Part shown: one piece after another, positions 50,856-59,514 of the stretch
Numbering within the stretch: the first letter of the stretch is position 1
Layout: each line of letters begins with the position of its first letter
DNA from: Streptomyces geranii
GTDB lineage: Bacteria > Actinomycetota > Actinomycetes > Streptomycetales > Streptomycetaceae
Assembly: GCF_002954775.1 (NCBI RefSeq)
Contig: NZ_PJME01000003.1
Span: forward strand, 372,001 to 436,000
Direction of reading: 5' to 3'
DNA: 64,000 nucleotides
The notes under the pieces: model-generated
What the model was told of the DNA's origin: nothing
Databases searched by the model: none
Seen by the model: only the letters and a program-made list of their open reading frames with translations
Translations under genes and position numbers: made by a program

Positions 50856-52453
50856 CGGCAGAACCGACGGAGTCCGTGGAGCAGCCCGTCGTACGGACGC
50901 CCTACGGCGACGTCCGCGGCAGGTACGAGGGCGACGGGGTCGCGGTCTTCCGCGGCATCCCGTACGCCGCACCGCCCTTCGGCCCCCGCCGGTTCCGGCC
51001 GCCCGTGCCGCCCACCCCCTGGGACGGGGTGCGCGACGCGGGCGGCTTCGGTCCCACCGCGCCGAAACCGCCGTACTCCGAGGCCTTCGCCCGGCTGCTG
51101 TCCGACCCGGTGGTCCCCGGCGACGACTGCCTCAACCTCAATGTGTGGACCCCGGCGCTGGGCAGGGACGCCCGGCTCCCGGTCATGGTGTGGATCCACG
51201 GCGGCGCCCTGACCCGCGGCTCCTCGGCCGTCCCCGTCTACGACGGCCACGCCTTCGCCCGCGACGGCGTGGTCCTCGTCTCCGTCAACTACCGCCTGGG
51301 CGTGGAGGGTTACGGCCTCTTCCCGGACGCGCCCCCGAACCCAGGACTGCGTGACCAGCTGGCCGCGCTGGAGTGGGTGCGGGCGTCGATCGCGGCCTTC
51401 GGCGGCGACCCCGACCGGGTCACCGTCTTCGGTCAGTCGGCCGGCGCGATCAGCATCGGCGCGCTGCTCGCCTCGCCCCGCGCCCGGGGCCTGTTCCGGC
51501 GGGCGGTGCTGCAGAGCGGGCCGCCCGAGGCGAGCGACCGGGACAAGGTACGGCGGATGGTGCGCAGGATGGCGACCCGGCTGAAGATCCCGGCGACCGC
51601 GGAGGCCTTCGCCGCCGTCGACCGGGAGCTGCTGCTGCGCGTCCAGGGCGAGGTGGGCAGGCTGAGCAGCCCGGTCCTCGGCGGCCCCGCCTTCGGCATC
51701 GTCGTCGACGGCGACCTCGTGCCCCGCGACCCCCTGGAGGCCCTGATCGAGGGCGCCGCCACCGACGTGGACCTGCTCCTGGGCTGGACCCGGGACGAGT
51801 ACCGGCTGTGGCTGGTCCCGGGCGGCCTGGTGGAGCGCGTCGACCGCCTCGGCCCGGTGGCCCTGGCCGGCGCCATGGCCCGCTGCCACTGCGGCCCCGA
51901 GGTTCCGCGCGGCTACCGCACCCTGCACCCCGACGCCGGCACCGCCGACCTCGTGGGCCAAATGGTCACCGACCATCTGCTCCGGGTGCCGCTGCACCGC
52001 CTCGCGGACGCCCGGAGCGGCGGTGGGGCCCATGTGTACGAGTTCGCCTGGCCGTCCGCCCAGCCCGGCCTCGGCGCCTGCCACGCCCTCGAACTGGGAT
52101 TCGTGTTCGACACCCGCGAGGCCCCCGAGTCGGCCAGAATCGCGGGCGAGGGCGCCCCGCAGGACCTCGCCGAGGCCATGCACAAGGCGTGGGTACGCTT
52201 CGCCGTCGACGGTGACCCGGGCTGGCGGCCCTGGGACGCCACGCACCCGGTGCGGATCTTCGGTGACGGCGACCCGCACACCGTAGAAGGCCCGAGAGAC
52301 CGCGAACTGGCCCTGTGGGCGGCCGACCGAACCCCCGAGGCGCCGGGACCCGCACCCGCATCGGCTCTGCCGCCCGGTTGGCGGATGCGGGCCACGGAAC
52401 CCCGGTCGGTCGTACGGCGACTCCGCCTCCCCGGGAGCGTCCCGAGGCGCTGA
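50852..52453 (+). CDS. Type B carboxylesterase/lipase family protein
   Basis: A 533-residue alpha/beta hydrolase. Family blocks are in order: VAVFRGIPYAAPPFGPRRFR, GDDCLNLNVWTP, VMVWIHGGALTRGSS (oxyanion hole), FGQSAGAISIGALLASP with the nucleophile serine near residue 194, and CHALELGFVFD with the catalytic histidine near 410; the acidic residue is probably a Glu/Asp near DEYRLWLVP. No signal peptide is present, so it acts inside the cell on an ester or carbamate I cannot identify. The ATG at 50852 may be coupled to a short upstream frame. It lies on the same strand ahead of the GntR-ferredoxin operon, but a functional link is only suggested by proximity. Confidence 0.88.
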   Translation: MTAEPTESVEQPVVRTPYGDVRGRYEGDGVAVFRGIPYAAPPFGPRRFRPPVPPTPWDGVRDAGGFGPTAPKPPYSEAFARLLSDPVVPGDDCLNLNVWTPALGRDARLPVMVWIHGGALTRGSSAVPVYDGHAFARDGVVLVSVNYRLGVEGYGLFPDAPPNPGLRDQLAALEWVRASIAAFGGDPDRVTVFGQSAGAISIGALLASPRARGLFRRAVLQSGPPEASDRDKVRRMVRRMATRLKIPATAEAFAAVDRELLLRVQGEVGRLSSPVLGGPAFGIVVDGDLVPRDPLEALIEGAATDVDLLLGWTRDEYRLWLVPGGLVERVDRLGPVALAGAMARCHCGPEVPRGYRTLHPDAGTADLVGQMVTDHLLRVPLHRLADARSGGGAHVYEFAWPSAQPGLGACHALELGFVFDTREAPESARIAGEGAPQDLAEAMHKAWVRFAVDGDPGWRPWDATHPVRIFGDGDPHTVEGPRDRELALWAADRTPEAPGPAPASALPPGWRMRATEPRSVVRRLRLPGSVPRR

Positions 52454-52584
52454 CCTCCGGCGGCCCCCAGGTGGCAGGTCTGCGGCTCGTGACGGCGAAC
52501 CGCCAGCTCACAGCCGTACCCGACCGATGGCGGAGTGGCGCAACACTGCCGCAACACCATGGCGGGCGGCCCGCGGATATGGTC

Positions 52585-52603
52585 CGGGGGAAACGTACCC
52601 CCG
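52585..52603. promoter_or_regulatory. Inverted repeat before the GntR gene
   Basis: CGGGGG at 52585-52590 and CCCCCG at 52598-52603 flank AAACGTA, ending 18 bases before the GntR start codon. The placement suits autoregulation by the GntR protein, although it could also act as an mRNA hairpin over the leader. Confidence 0.35.
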
Positions 52604-52621
52604 CCCCTCCTGGGAGCCCCG

Positions 52622-53392
52622 ATGCCCGCCGACCGCACTCGCGAACACAGCGCGCCCGTCGCGGCAGCGCGGCGCCGTCGGCTGCGCGCGGACCGGGCCC
52701 GCCAGCTCGCCGACCTGCTGCGCCACCAGCTCCTCACGGAGGGCTTCCCCGACGGCGTGCTCCCGCACGAGGACGCCATCGGCGCCGACTACGGCGCGTC
52801 CCGCAACACCGTGCGCCAGGCCCTGGACCTGCTCCGCACCGAACAGCTGGTCGAACGGCTGCCCGGGGTCGGCACGGTCGTCACCTGTCACAAGTACCCG
52901 CACGGCCTCGACCGGCTGATGGGGCTCGCGGAGACCCTGCACGAGCACGGCCAGGTCACCAACGAGGTCCGCACCATGAGCCCGGTCCCCGCCCCCGGCC
53001 CGGTCGCCGCCCGCCTCGGCCTGCAGCCGCGCACCGACGTGCTGTACGTGGAGCGGCTGCGCCGCCTCGGCGGGGTGCCGCTGTCCCTGGACCTCACCTA
53101 CATCCCCATGGACCTCGGCGTCGAACTCCTGGGCGCCGACCTGGAGAACACCGACGTGTTCCGGCTCCTTGAGCAGATCACCGGCAAGCGCCTGGGCACC
53201 GCCGAGATCACCCTGGAGGCCGTCACCGCCGACGCGCACTCCGCCGCCGTACTGGAGGCCCCGCGCGGAGCCGCCGTACTGATGCTGGAACGGCTCACCT
53301 GCCTGTCCGACGGACGCCCCGTCGACCTGGAGTTCATCCGCTTCCGGGGCGACCGGATCACCATGCGCGGCCTGCTCCACCGTTCCACCTGA
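52622..53392 (+). CDS. GntR family regulator with UTRA ligand domain (HutC type)
   Basis: A 256-residue repressor-type protein. The winged helix covers about residues 20-90 (LLRHQLLTEGFPDGVLPHED, YGASRNTVRQALDLLRTEQL, ERLPGVGTVV), and the C-terminal half is a UTRA effector domain (RTDVLYVERLRRLGGVPLSL, EITLEAVTADAHSAAVLEAP, RPVDLEFIRFRGD). Ligands of this class are small metabolites, so it may sense the compound taken up by the importer encoded downstream. The ATG at 52622 has GGGAG 5 bases upstream; an earlier ATG at 52535 lacks support. The ferredoxin gene follows after 54 bases with no terminator, so they could share a transcript. Confidence 0.88.
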   Translation: MPADRTREHSAPVAAARRRRLRADRARQLADLLRHQLLTEGFPDGVLPHEDAIGADYGASRNTVRQALDLLRTEQLVERLPGVGTVVTCHKYPHGLDRLMGLAETLHEHGQVTNEVRTMSPVPAPGPVAARLGLQPRTDVLYVERLRRLGGVPLSLDLTYIPMDLGVELLGADLENTDVFRLLEQITGKRLGTAEITLEAVTADAHSAAVLEAPRGAAVLMLERLTCLSDGRPVDLEFIRFRGDRITMRGLLHRST

Positions 53393-53446
53393 TCCACCCC
53401 AACTCCCTTTCCGTACCCCCTTTCACCCCACTTCCCGGAGACAGCC

Positions 53447-53674
53447 ATGCCTCTCGTCCCCCAGCGTGCCGACGTGCCCGTCACGATCGACGAGTCCAAG
53501 TGCATCGACGGCTGCACCCTCTGTGTCGACATGTGTCCGCTGGACTCGCTCGCCATCGACCCGGACACCAGCAAGGCGTACATGCACGTCGACGAGTGCT
53601 GGTACTGCGGCCCGTGCGCCGCCCGCTGCCCCACGGGCGCGGTCACCGTCAACATGCCCTACCTCCTCCGGTGA
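53447..53674 (+). CDS. Two-cluster [4Fe-4S] ferredoxin, AprB-like
   Basis: A 75-residue ferredoxin with eight cluster cysteines. The first set is Cys19, 23, 26 and 30 (CIDGCTLCVDMCP, with one extra residue in the first spacing), and the second Cys51, 54, 57 and 61 (CWYCGPCAARCP). The tight spacing resembles the beta subunit of adenylylsulfate reductase (AprB) and its relatives, without their long C-terminal tail. It should carry electrons to or from the AprA-like flavoprotein encoded four genes downstream. It is the first gene of the operon; its TGA overlaps a GTG (GTGA) that may be the start of the binding-protein gene. Confidence 0.92.
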   Translation: MPLVPQRADVPVTIDESKCIDGCTLCVDMCPLDSLAIDPDTSKAYMHVDECWYCGPCAARCPTGAVTVNMPYLLR

Positions 53675-53688
53675 AAGGTTCCTCCCGC

Positions 53689-55065
53689 ATGGCTTCCGTG
53701 GCCCGCGTCCCGTCGCGCAGAATCGTTCCGGCCGCCCTCGCCGCCGCGCTGCTCCTCCCGCTCACCGCCTGCGGCGGCTCCGCCGACGCGAGCGACGGCA
53801 AGTCGGTCACCGTGACCGTCGGCTACCAGTCCAAGACCATCAACACCGTCACCGCCGGCACCCTCCTGCGCTCCCTCGGCTACTTCGAGAGCGCGCTGAA
53901 GGCCCAGGGCGCCCGTGACGGCATCACCTACAAGGTGGAGTGGCAGGACTACGCGACCGGCGCCCCGATCACCGCCGCGATGGTCGCAGGGAAGGTCGAC
54001 ATCGGCTCGATGGGCGACTTCCCGCTGCTCATCAACGCCTCCCGGGGCAAGCAGCTGAACGCCCCGACCCGCATGGTCTCCGTGACCGGCTACAACTCGC
54101 GCGGCGCCCTCAACACCGTGGTCACCACCCCGGATTCGAAGCTGAGGTCGCTGTCCGACCTGCGCGGCAAGAAGGTGTCGACGAGCGTCGGCTCGGCCGC
54201 TGACGGCACCCTCGTACGGGCCCTGGAACAGGCCGGGTTGGACCCCGACAAGGACATCAGCAAGCTCAACCAGCAGCCCGCGGTGGGTGCTTCGGCGCTG
54301 GAGGCGGGCAGCGCCGACGCGCTCTCCCAATTCGTCGCGTGGCCTGGCCTGTTGGCTTTCCAGGGCAAGGCGAAGGCCCTGTACGACGGCGGTTCGCTCG
54401 GTCTGCCCACTCTGCACGGCGTCACCGTGCGCGACGCCTTCGCCGACCGGCGCCCGGCCGTCGTCGAGGCCTTCCTCGCCGCCCAGATCAAGGCCACCAC
54501 CTACCTCGACACGCACCCGGTCGAAGCCGCCGAGAAGGTCGCGAAGGTCACCGGCCTGCCCGCCGAGGTCGTCTACCTCTACAACGGCAAGGGCGGCATC
54601 GCCACCTTCGACCCCACCCTCAAGCCGGAGTTGGTCGCCGCCCTCAAGAAGGACGTGCCCCTGCTCGTCTCCGCCAAGCTCGCGGGCACGGTCGACGTCT
54701 CCGACTTCGTCGACGACAGCTACCTCAAGAAGGCCTACGGCACCGGATACGCCAAGGCCACCGCCACCACGGCCCCCGCCTCCGAGCCCGAGGTCTGGCT
54801 CAAGGGCGCCTCCACGACCAGCACTTACGCCGACCCGACCGCCCTGCTCCGCTACGTCGCCGAGCACAGCGACAACGTACGGGCCGCGTACGTCCCCGAC
54901 GCCACCACCGGCACCCGCTGGTTCGCCGACCGGTCGGTCTGGGTCCAGGACGGCACCGAACTGGAGCCGTTCGTCACCGAGTCGGCCGCCGAGGCCTGGG
55001 CGGCCGAGCACCCCGGTTCGCACGTCGTCAGCTACGCGGAGGCACTCCGGCAGGCCGCGGAATGA
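53689..55065 (+). CDS. ABC substrate-binding lipoprotein with NosL-like C-terminal domain
   Basis: A 458-residue lipoprotein (lipobox LTAC after a hydrophobic core). The main part, starting VTVGYQSKTINTVTAGTLLR and including VAGKVDIGSMGDFPLLINAS and DLRGKKVSTSVGSAADGTLV, is a type II binding protein of the NMT1/SsuA/nitrate/taurine class. Unusually, the last 80 or so residues (AYVPDATTGTRWFADRSVWV, TESAAEAWAAEHPGSHVVSY) resemble the C-terminal half of NosL-type copper-binding proteins, though the Cys/Met metal ligands of true NosL are not seen. The domain may add anion or metal binding. A GTG at 53671, overlapping the ferredoxin stop, is an alternative start. The stop overlaps the permease start. 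Confidence 0.85.
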   Translation: MASVARVPSRRIVPAALAAALLLPLTACGGSADASDGKSVTVTVGYQSKTINTVTAGTLLRSLGYFESALKAQGARDGITYKVEWQDYATGAPITAAMVAGKVDIGSMGDFPLLINASRGKQLNAPTRMVSVTGYNSRGALNTVVTTPDSKLRSLSDLRGKKVSTSVGSAADGTLVRALEQAGLDPDKDISKLNQQPAVGASALEAGSADALSQFVAWPGLLAFQGKAKALYDGGSLGLPTLHGVTVRDAFADRRPAVVEAFLAAQIKATTYLDTHPVEAAEKVAKVTGLPAEVVYLYNGKGGIATFDPTLKPELVAALKKDVPLLVSAKLAGTVDVSDFVDDSYLKKAYGTGYAKATATTAPASEPEVWLKGASTTSTYADPTALLRYVAEHSDNVRAAYVPDATTGTRWFADRSVWVQDGTELEPFVTESAAEAWAAEHPGSHVVSYAEALRQAAE

Positions 55066-55919
55066 CCGCCCCCTCGTCCCCGTACGCCCGATACGCGTTG
55101 CGCGCGGCCTCGCTCCTCGCCGCGCTCGGCATCTGGCAGCTGCTGACCAGCCAACACGTCAACCTCTGGCTGCGGTTCGCCCAGTTCCCGACGGCCACCC
55201 AGGTCGCCGACGAGTTCGCGCACCGCCTGGGCACGGCCGTCTACTGGCAGGACCTGACCGACAGCCTGACCCGCATCCTCACCGGCTTCGCGCTCGCCGC
55301 CGTGGCCGGGATCGCGGTCGGCACCGCCATCGCCCGCTCCCGCCTCGCCGCCGACCTGCTCGGCCCACTGCTCGAAGTCCTGCGCCCCATACCGGCGATC
55401 GCCCTGGTCCCGGTCGCGATCCTGCTCTTCCCCACCAACGAACAGGGCATCGTCTTCATCACCTTCACCGCCGCCTTCTTCCCCGTCCTGGTCTCCACCC
55501 GGCATGCGGTCCGCGCCCTGACCCCGGTCTGGGAGGAGGCCGTCCTGACGATGGGCGGCGGCCGACTTCGCATCCTCGCCTCGGTCGTCCTGCCGGGCGC
55601 GCTGCCGGGCATCCTCGGCGGGCTCTCGGTGGGCATCGGCGTGTCCTGGATCTGCGTCATCTCCGCCGAGATGATCTCCGGCCAGTACGGCGTCGGCTAC
55701 CGCACCTGGCAGGACTACACGATCGTCAACTACCCGGGCGTCCTGGTCGGCATGGCCACCATCGGCCTCCTCGGCTGGCTCACCTCGACGGCAGTGGAGG
55801 TCGCCGGGCGCCGGGTCACGCGCTGGCTGCCCCGGCCCGCCACCGAACGGGCGGTGCCTGTACGGGTGGCGCGGCGCCCGGCGGCCCGCGCGCACACGTC
55901 TGGGAGGGCGGCCTCATGA
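55062..55919 (+). CDS. ABC transporter permease, sulfonate/nitrate/taurine type
   Basis: A 285-residue inner-membrane protein of the BPD_transp_1 family. It begins with a first helix, RAASLLAALGIWQLLTSQ, and contains SLTRILTGFALAAVAGIAVG, LRPIPAIALVPVAILLFPTN and the coupling loop WEEAVLTMGGGRLRILASVV followed by LPGALPGILGG. It should form the channel with the lipoprotein and the ATPase beside it. The ATG overlaps the previous stop (ATGA) and its own stop overlaps the ATPase start, so all three are coupled. Substrate class is inferred from family: an oxyanion such as a sulfonate, nitrate or related compound. Confidence 0.92.
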   Translation: MTAPSSPYARYALRAASLLAALGIWQLLTSQHVNLWLRFAQFPTATQVADEFAHRLGTAVYWQDLTDSLTRILTGFALAAVAGIAVGTAIARSRLAADLLGPLLEVLRPIPAIALVPVAILLFPTNEQGIVFITFTAAFFPVLVSTRHAVRALTPVWEEAVLTMGGGRLRILASVVLPGALPGILGGLSVGIGVSWICVISAEMISGQYGVGYRTWQDYTIVNYPGVLVGMATIGLLGWLTSTAVEVAGRRVTRWLPRPATERAVPVRVARRPAARAHTSGRAAS

Positions 55920-56683
55920 CGACCCAGGTCAGCACGTCCACGGTGGAGACCGAGGCCCCGAAGGGGGTACGGCTACGGCTGTCGGGCGCGACCATCGGCC
56001 GCCCGGGACTGCCGGTCCTCGACGGCCTCGACCTCGACATCGCCCCCGGCGAACTCCTGACCGTCGTAGGCCCGTCGGGCTGCGGCAAGTCGACCCTGCT
56101 GCGGACCCTGGCGGGACTGCTGCCCGCGCTCGACGGCCAGGTGGACCAGGACGACCGCCCGATCACCCGGCCCGAGGCCGACCGTGCCCTGGTCTTCCAG
56201 GAGGACGGCCTGCTGCCCTGGCGCAACGCCCGCCGCAATGTCGAACTCCCTTTGGCCATACGGGGCTTGCCGCGCGCGGAACGCCGGGCACAGGCAACTC
56301 GGTGGCTGGCCCAGGTCGGCCTCGCGGGCCGCGAGGACCAGTTGCCGCACCGCATGTCCGGGGGCCAGCGGCAGCGCGTACAGCTGGCCCGGGCTCTCGC
56401 CGGACGGCCGCGCGCGGTGCTGATGGACGAACCGTTCGGGGCGCTGGACGCACAGACCCGGGCCGGGATGCAGAACCTGCTCGTCGAGGTGCTGGCCGGG
56501 ACCCGGGCCACGGTCGTCTTCGTCACCCACGACGTCGACGAGGCGCTGTTCCTCGGCGACCGCGTCGCCCTCCTCGGCACCGGCCAGGTCCTGGACGTCC
56601 CCCGCCCCCGCGAGCGCACGGCCCACGGCGAGCCCGCGACGGTCGCCCTGCGCCGCGAGATCCTCGCTTCCCTCGGTACCTGA
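55916..56683 (+). CDS. ABC transporter ATP-binding protein, sulfonate/nitrate/taurine type
   Basis: A 255-residue ABC ATPase with all motifs: Walker A VGPSGCGKST, Q-loop VFQEDGLLPWRNARRNVELP, signature MSGGQRQRVQLARAL, Walker B VLMDEPFGALDAQTR and H-loop VTHDVDEALFL. It energises the importer and follows the permease with a four-base overlap. The flavoprotein gene starts 12 bases after its stop with an AGAGG-type ribosome site. It is not a close copy of the SsuB-like ATPase at 2281-3066, so the window carries two separate importers of this class. Confidence 0.93.
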   Translation: MTTQVSTSTVETEAPKGVRLRLSGATIGRPGLPVLDGLDLDIAPGELLTVVGPSGCGKSTLLRTLAGLLPALDGQVDQDDRPITRPEADRALVFQEDGLLPWRNARRNVELPLAIRGLPRAERRAQATRWLAQVGLAGREDQLPHRMSGGQRQRVQLARALAGRPRAVLMDEPFGALDAQTRAGMQNLLVEVLAGTRATVVFVTHDVDEALFLGDRVALLGTGQVLDVPRPRERTAHGEPATVALRREILASLGT

Positions 56684-56695
56684 GAGGCACCACCC

Positions 56696-59407
56696 ATGGA
56701 CCGCACTCCCATCCCCGCTCTTGCGGACGCCGACGAGCTGACCTGCGACGTCCTGGTCATCGGCGGCGGCACCGCCGGCACCATGGCCGCGCTGACCGCC
56801 GCCGAGCACGGCGCGAACGTCCTCCTCCTGGAGAAGGCCCACGTCCGGCACTCCGGCGCCCTCGCCATGGGCATGGACGGCGTCAACAACGCCGTCGTCC
56901 CCGGCCGCGCCGAACCCGACGACTACGTCGCCGAGATCACCCGCGCCAACGACGGCATCGTCAACCAGGCCACCGTCCGCCAGACCGCCACGCGCGGCTT
57001 CGCGATGGTGCAGCGCCTGGAGTCGTACGGCGTGAAGTTCGAGAAGGACGAGCACAACGAGTACGCGGTCCGCCAGGTCCACCGCTCCGGCTCCTACGTG
57101 CTGCCGATGCCGGAGGGCAAGGACGTCAAGAAGGTCCTCTACCGGCAGCTCCGCCGCCGTGAGATGCGCGAACGCATCCGCATCGAGAACCGCGTGATGC
57201 CGGTACGGGTGCTGACCGCCGACGGCAGGGTGGTGGGCGCGGCCGGGTTCGACACCCGCACCGGACGGTTCGTCACCGTACGGGCGGGCGCGGTGATCCT
57301 GGCGACCGGAGCCTGCGGACGCCTCGGCCTGCCCGCCTCCGGCTACCTCTACGGCACGTACGAGAACCCGACCAACGCGGGCGACGGCTACGCGATGGCG
57401 TACCACGCGGGCGCCGAACTCAGCGGTATCGAGTGCTTCCAGATCAACCCCCTGATCAAGGACTACAACGGCCCGGCCTGCGCCTACGTCGCCAACCCCT
57501 TCGGCGGCTACCAGGTCAACCGGCACGGCGAACGCTTCGTCGACTCCGACTACTGGTCGGGCCAGATGATGGCCGAGTTCGCGGCGGAGGTGGCGAGCGA
57601 GCGGGGCCCGGTCTACCTGAAGCTCAGCCACCTCCCGGAGGAGTCGGTGGCCGCCCTCGAAGACATCCTGCACACCACGGAACGCCCGACCCGAGGCACC
57701 TTCCACTCGGGCCGGGGCCACGACTACCGCACCCACGACATCGAGATGCACATCTCCGAGATCGGCCTGTGCGGCGGCCACTCGGCGTCCGGGGTCTGGG
57801 TCGACGAGAACGCCCGCACCACCGTCCCCGGCCTGTACGCGGCCGGTGACCTGGCCTGCGTACCGCACAACTACATGATCGGCGCCTTCGTCTTCGGCGA
57901 CCTGGCCGGAGCCGACGCGGCGACCGAACACCGCGCGTACGAGGGTGAGTTGCCCCCCGATCAACTGCGCGAGGCGCACGAGCTGATCTACCGGCCGCTG
58001 CGCAACCCGGACGGCCCCCCGCAACCCCAGGTCGAGTACAAGCTGCGCCGCTTCGTCAACGACTACGTTGCCCCGCCCAAGAGCGGCGCCCGACTCTCCC
58101 TGGCCGTCGAGGCGTTCGAGCGGATGCGCGGCGAGATCGCGGGCATGGGCGGCCAGACCCCGCACGAGCTGATGCGCTGCGCCGAGGTCGACTTCATCCG
58201 CGACTGCGCCGAGTTGGCGGCCCGCTCCTCCCTGGCCCGTACGGAGAGCCGCTGGGGCCTTTACCACGAGCGCACCGACCTCCCGCAGCGTGACGACACG
58301 GACTGGCTGGTGCACCTCAACGTCCGCAAGGCGGCGGACGGTTCGATGGAGTTCCTGACCCGGCCGGTGGCGCCCTACCTGGTCCCGGTCGAGGGCTTCG
58401 AACCAACCGGCGGCGCGACGAAGGTACTTGGCGAGGTGCACCCCGAGCAGGTGGCCACGGCGGGCCCGCGCGAGGTGGCCCCGGTCGGCTCCGGGGCGGT
58501 GAAGACGCGTACGGTCCTGCCGGTGGCGACCGCGCCCTCCCCGCGCATCCTCGAACTCCTCGCCCTGGCCGACGAACAGCCGGGCCTCGCCGAACTCCGC
58601 CCCTACCTCACCGACCCCGACCCGGCCGTACGCCGCACGGCCGTCGCCACGCTCACCGAGACCGCCCCCGACGGCACCGGACCCGCCCTGGCCACCGCAC
58701 TCGGCGATCCGGACGCGGGCGTACGGGAGTTGGCGGCCGGTTCCCTGCGCGAACTGGTCGAAGTGCTGCCGCCCGAGGGCGCGTTGCGGGACACGCTGGT
58801 CGTCGCGCTGGAGTCGGACGCCCCGGGACGGGAGGGCGTACGGGCCGCCGCGCTCGACGTCCTGCGCGCACTGAGCCTGGGCTCCGCCGCCCTGTACGCC
58901 CGCACCCTCACCGACCCCGACCTCGGGGTGCGCATCCAGACGGTCCGGGCGCTGGTGTCGGTGGACGCGGTACCGGAGCTGGCCCGTGCCGCCGCCGACA
59001 CCTCCCGCGAGGTACGGGTCGCCGCCGCCCATGGCCTCGGCACCGTCGGCAACCCGGAGGACCTCAAGCCCCTGCTGGCCGACACGGACGCCCTGGTCAG
59101 GGCCGCCGCGCTCACCTCGCTCGCGACCACGGGCTGCCCGCCGCCGCTCGACACGGCCGCCGTCGCCGCGCTGGCCGACCCCGCCTGGCAGGTCCGTACG
59201 GGCGCCGCGACGGCACTGGGCGCGGCGGCACCGGAGCCGGCGGTGCCCGCCCTGACGGCGGCGCTGTCCGACGCGTTCGCCGACGTCCGCAAGGCCGCCG
59301 TACGGGCGCTGCGCCGCCACGACGGACGGCCGGGGGTGGCGGAGGCGCTCGCCTCGGTGGCGGGGGACGCGGACGCGGATGTACGGGCGTACGCCCGGCT
59401 CGCCTGA
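56696..59407 (+). CDS. AprA-like FAD oxidoreductase fused to C-terminal HEAT repeats
   Basis: A 903-residue flavoprotein. The first 600 residues are a fumarate reductase/succinate dehydrogenase-family FAD domain: VLVIGGGTAGTMAALTAAEH (dinucleotide motif Gly23-Gly28), HSGALAMGMDGVNNAV, GAVILATGACGRLG, NPTNAGDGYAMAYHAGAEL, IGLCGGHSASGVWVDENART and VPGLYAAGDLA. The pattern is nearer to adenylylsulfate reductase alpha (AprA) than to SdhA. From about residue 620 the sequence turns into HEAT/PBS-lyase-like helical repeats (DPDPAVRRTAVATLTE, DPDAGVRELAAGSLRE, DPDLGVRIQTVRALVS, DTSREVRVAAAHGLG), about nine units. Electron supply via the ferredoxin of this operon is likely. The reaction is not known; the importer implies it acts on the imported compound. 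Confidence 0.88.
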   Translation: MDRTPIPALADADELTCDVLVIGGGTAGTMAALTAAEHGANVLLLEKAHVRHSGALAMGMDGVNNAVVPGRAEPDDYVAEITRANDGIVNQATVRQTATRGFAMVQRLESYGVKFEKDEHNEYAVRQVHRSGSYVLPMPEGKDVKKVLYRQLRRREMRERIRIENRVMPVRVLTADGRVVGAAGFDTRTGRFVTVRAGAVILATGACGRLGLPASGYLYGTYENPTNAGDGYAMAYHAGAELSGIECFQINPLIKDYNGPACAYVANPFGGYQVNRHGERFVDSDYWSGQMMAEFAAEVASERGPVYLKLSHLPEESVAALEDILHTTERPTRGTFHSGRGHDYRTHDIEMHISEIGLCGGHSASGVWVDENARTTVPGLYAAGDLACVPHNYMIGAFVFGDLAGADAATEHRAYEGELPPDQLREAHELIYRPLRNPDGPPQPQVEYKLRRFVNDYVAPPKSGARLSLAVEAFERMRGEIAGMGGQTPHELMRCAEVDFIRDCAELAARSSLARTESRWGLYHERTDLPQRDDTDWLVHLNVRKAADGSMEFLTRPVAPYLVPVEGFEPTGGATKVLGEVHPEQVATAGPREVAPVGSGAVKTRTVLPVATAPSPRILELLALADEQPGLAELRPYLTDPDPAVRRTAVATLTETAPDGTGPALATALGDPDAGVRELAAGSLRELVEVLPPEGALRDTLVVALESDAPGREGVRAAALDVLRALSLGSAALYARTLTDPDLGVRIQTVRALVSVDAVPELARAAADTSREVRVAAAHGLGTVGNPEDLKPLLADTDALVRAAALTSLATTGCPPPLDTAAVAALADPAWQVRTGAATALGAAAPEPAVPALTAALSDAFADVRKAAVRALRRHDGRPGVAEALASVAGDADADVRAYARLA

Positions 59408-59514
59408 CGGAGACGCGCGGGTGAGGGTAATTCGCTTGCCTCGGACGCGGGTCGGCGCTGCACTGTGACCGGACATCACGAGTCGTGGTGCCTGGCCCGG
59501 GTGCCGAGGAGGCA

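Noticed and set aside
56696..59407. Succinate dehydrogenase flavoprotein
   Set aside because: There is no SdhB/SdhC neighbour, the ferredoxin is AprB-like, and the operon includes an anion importer.
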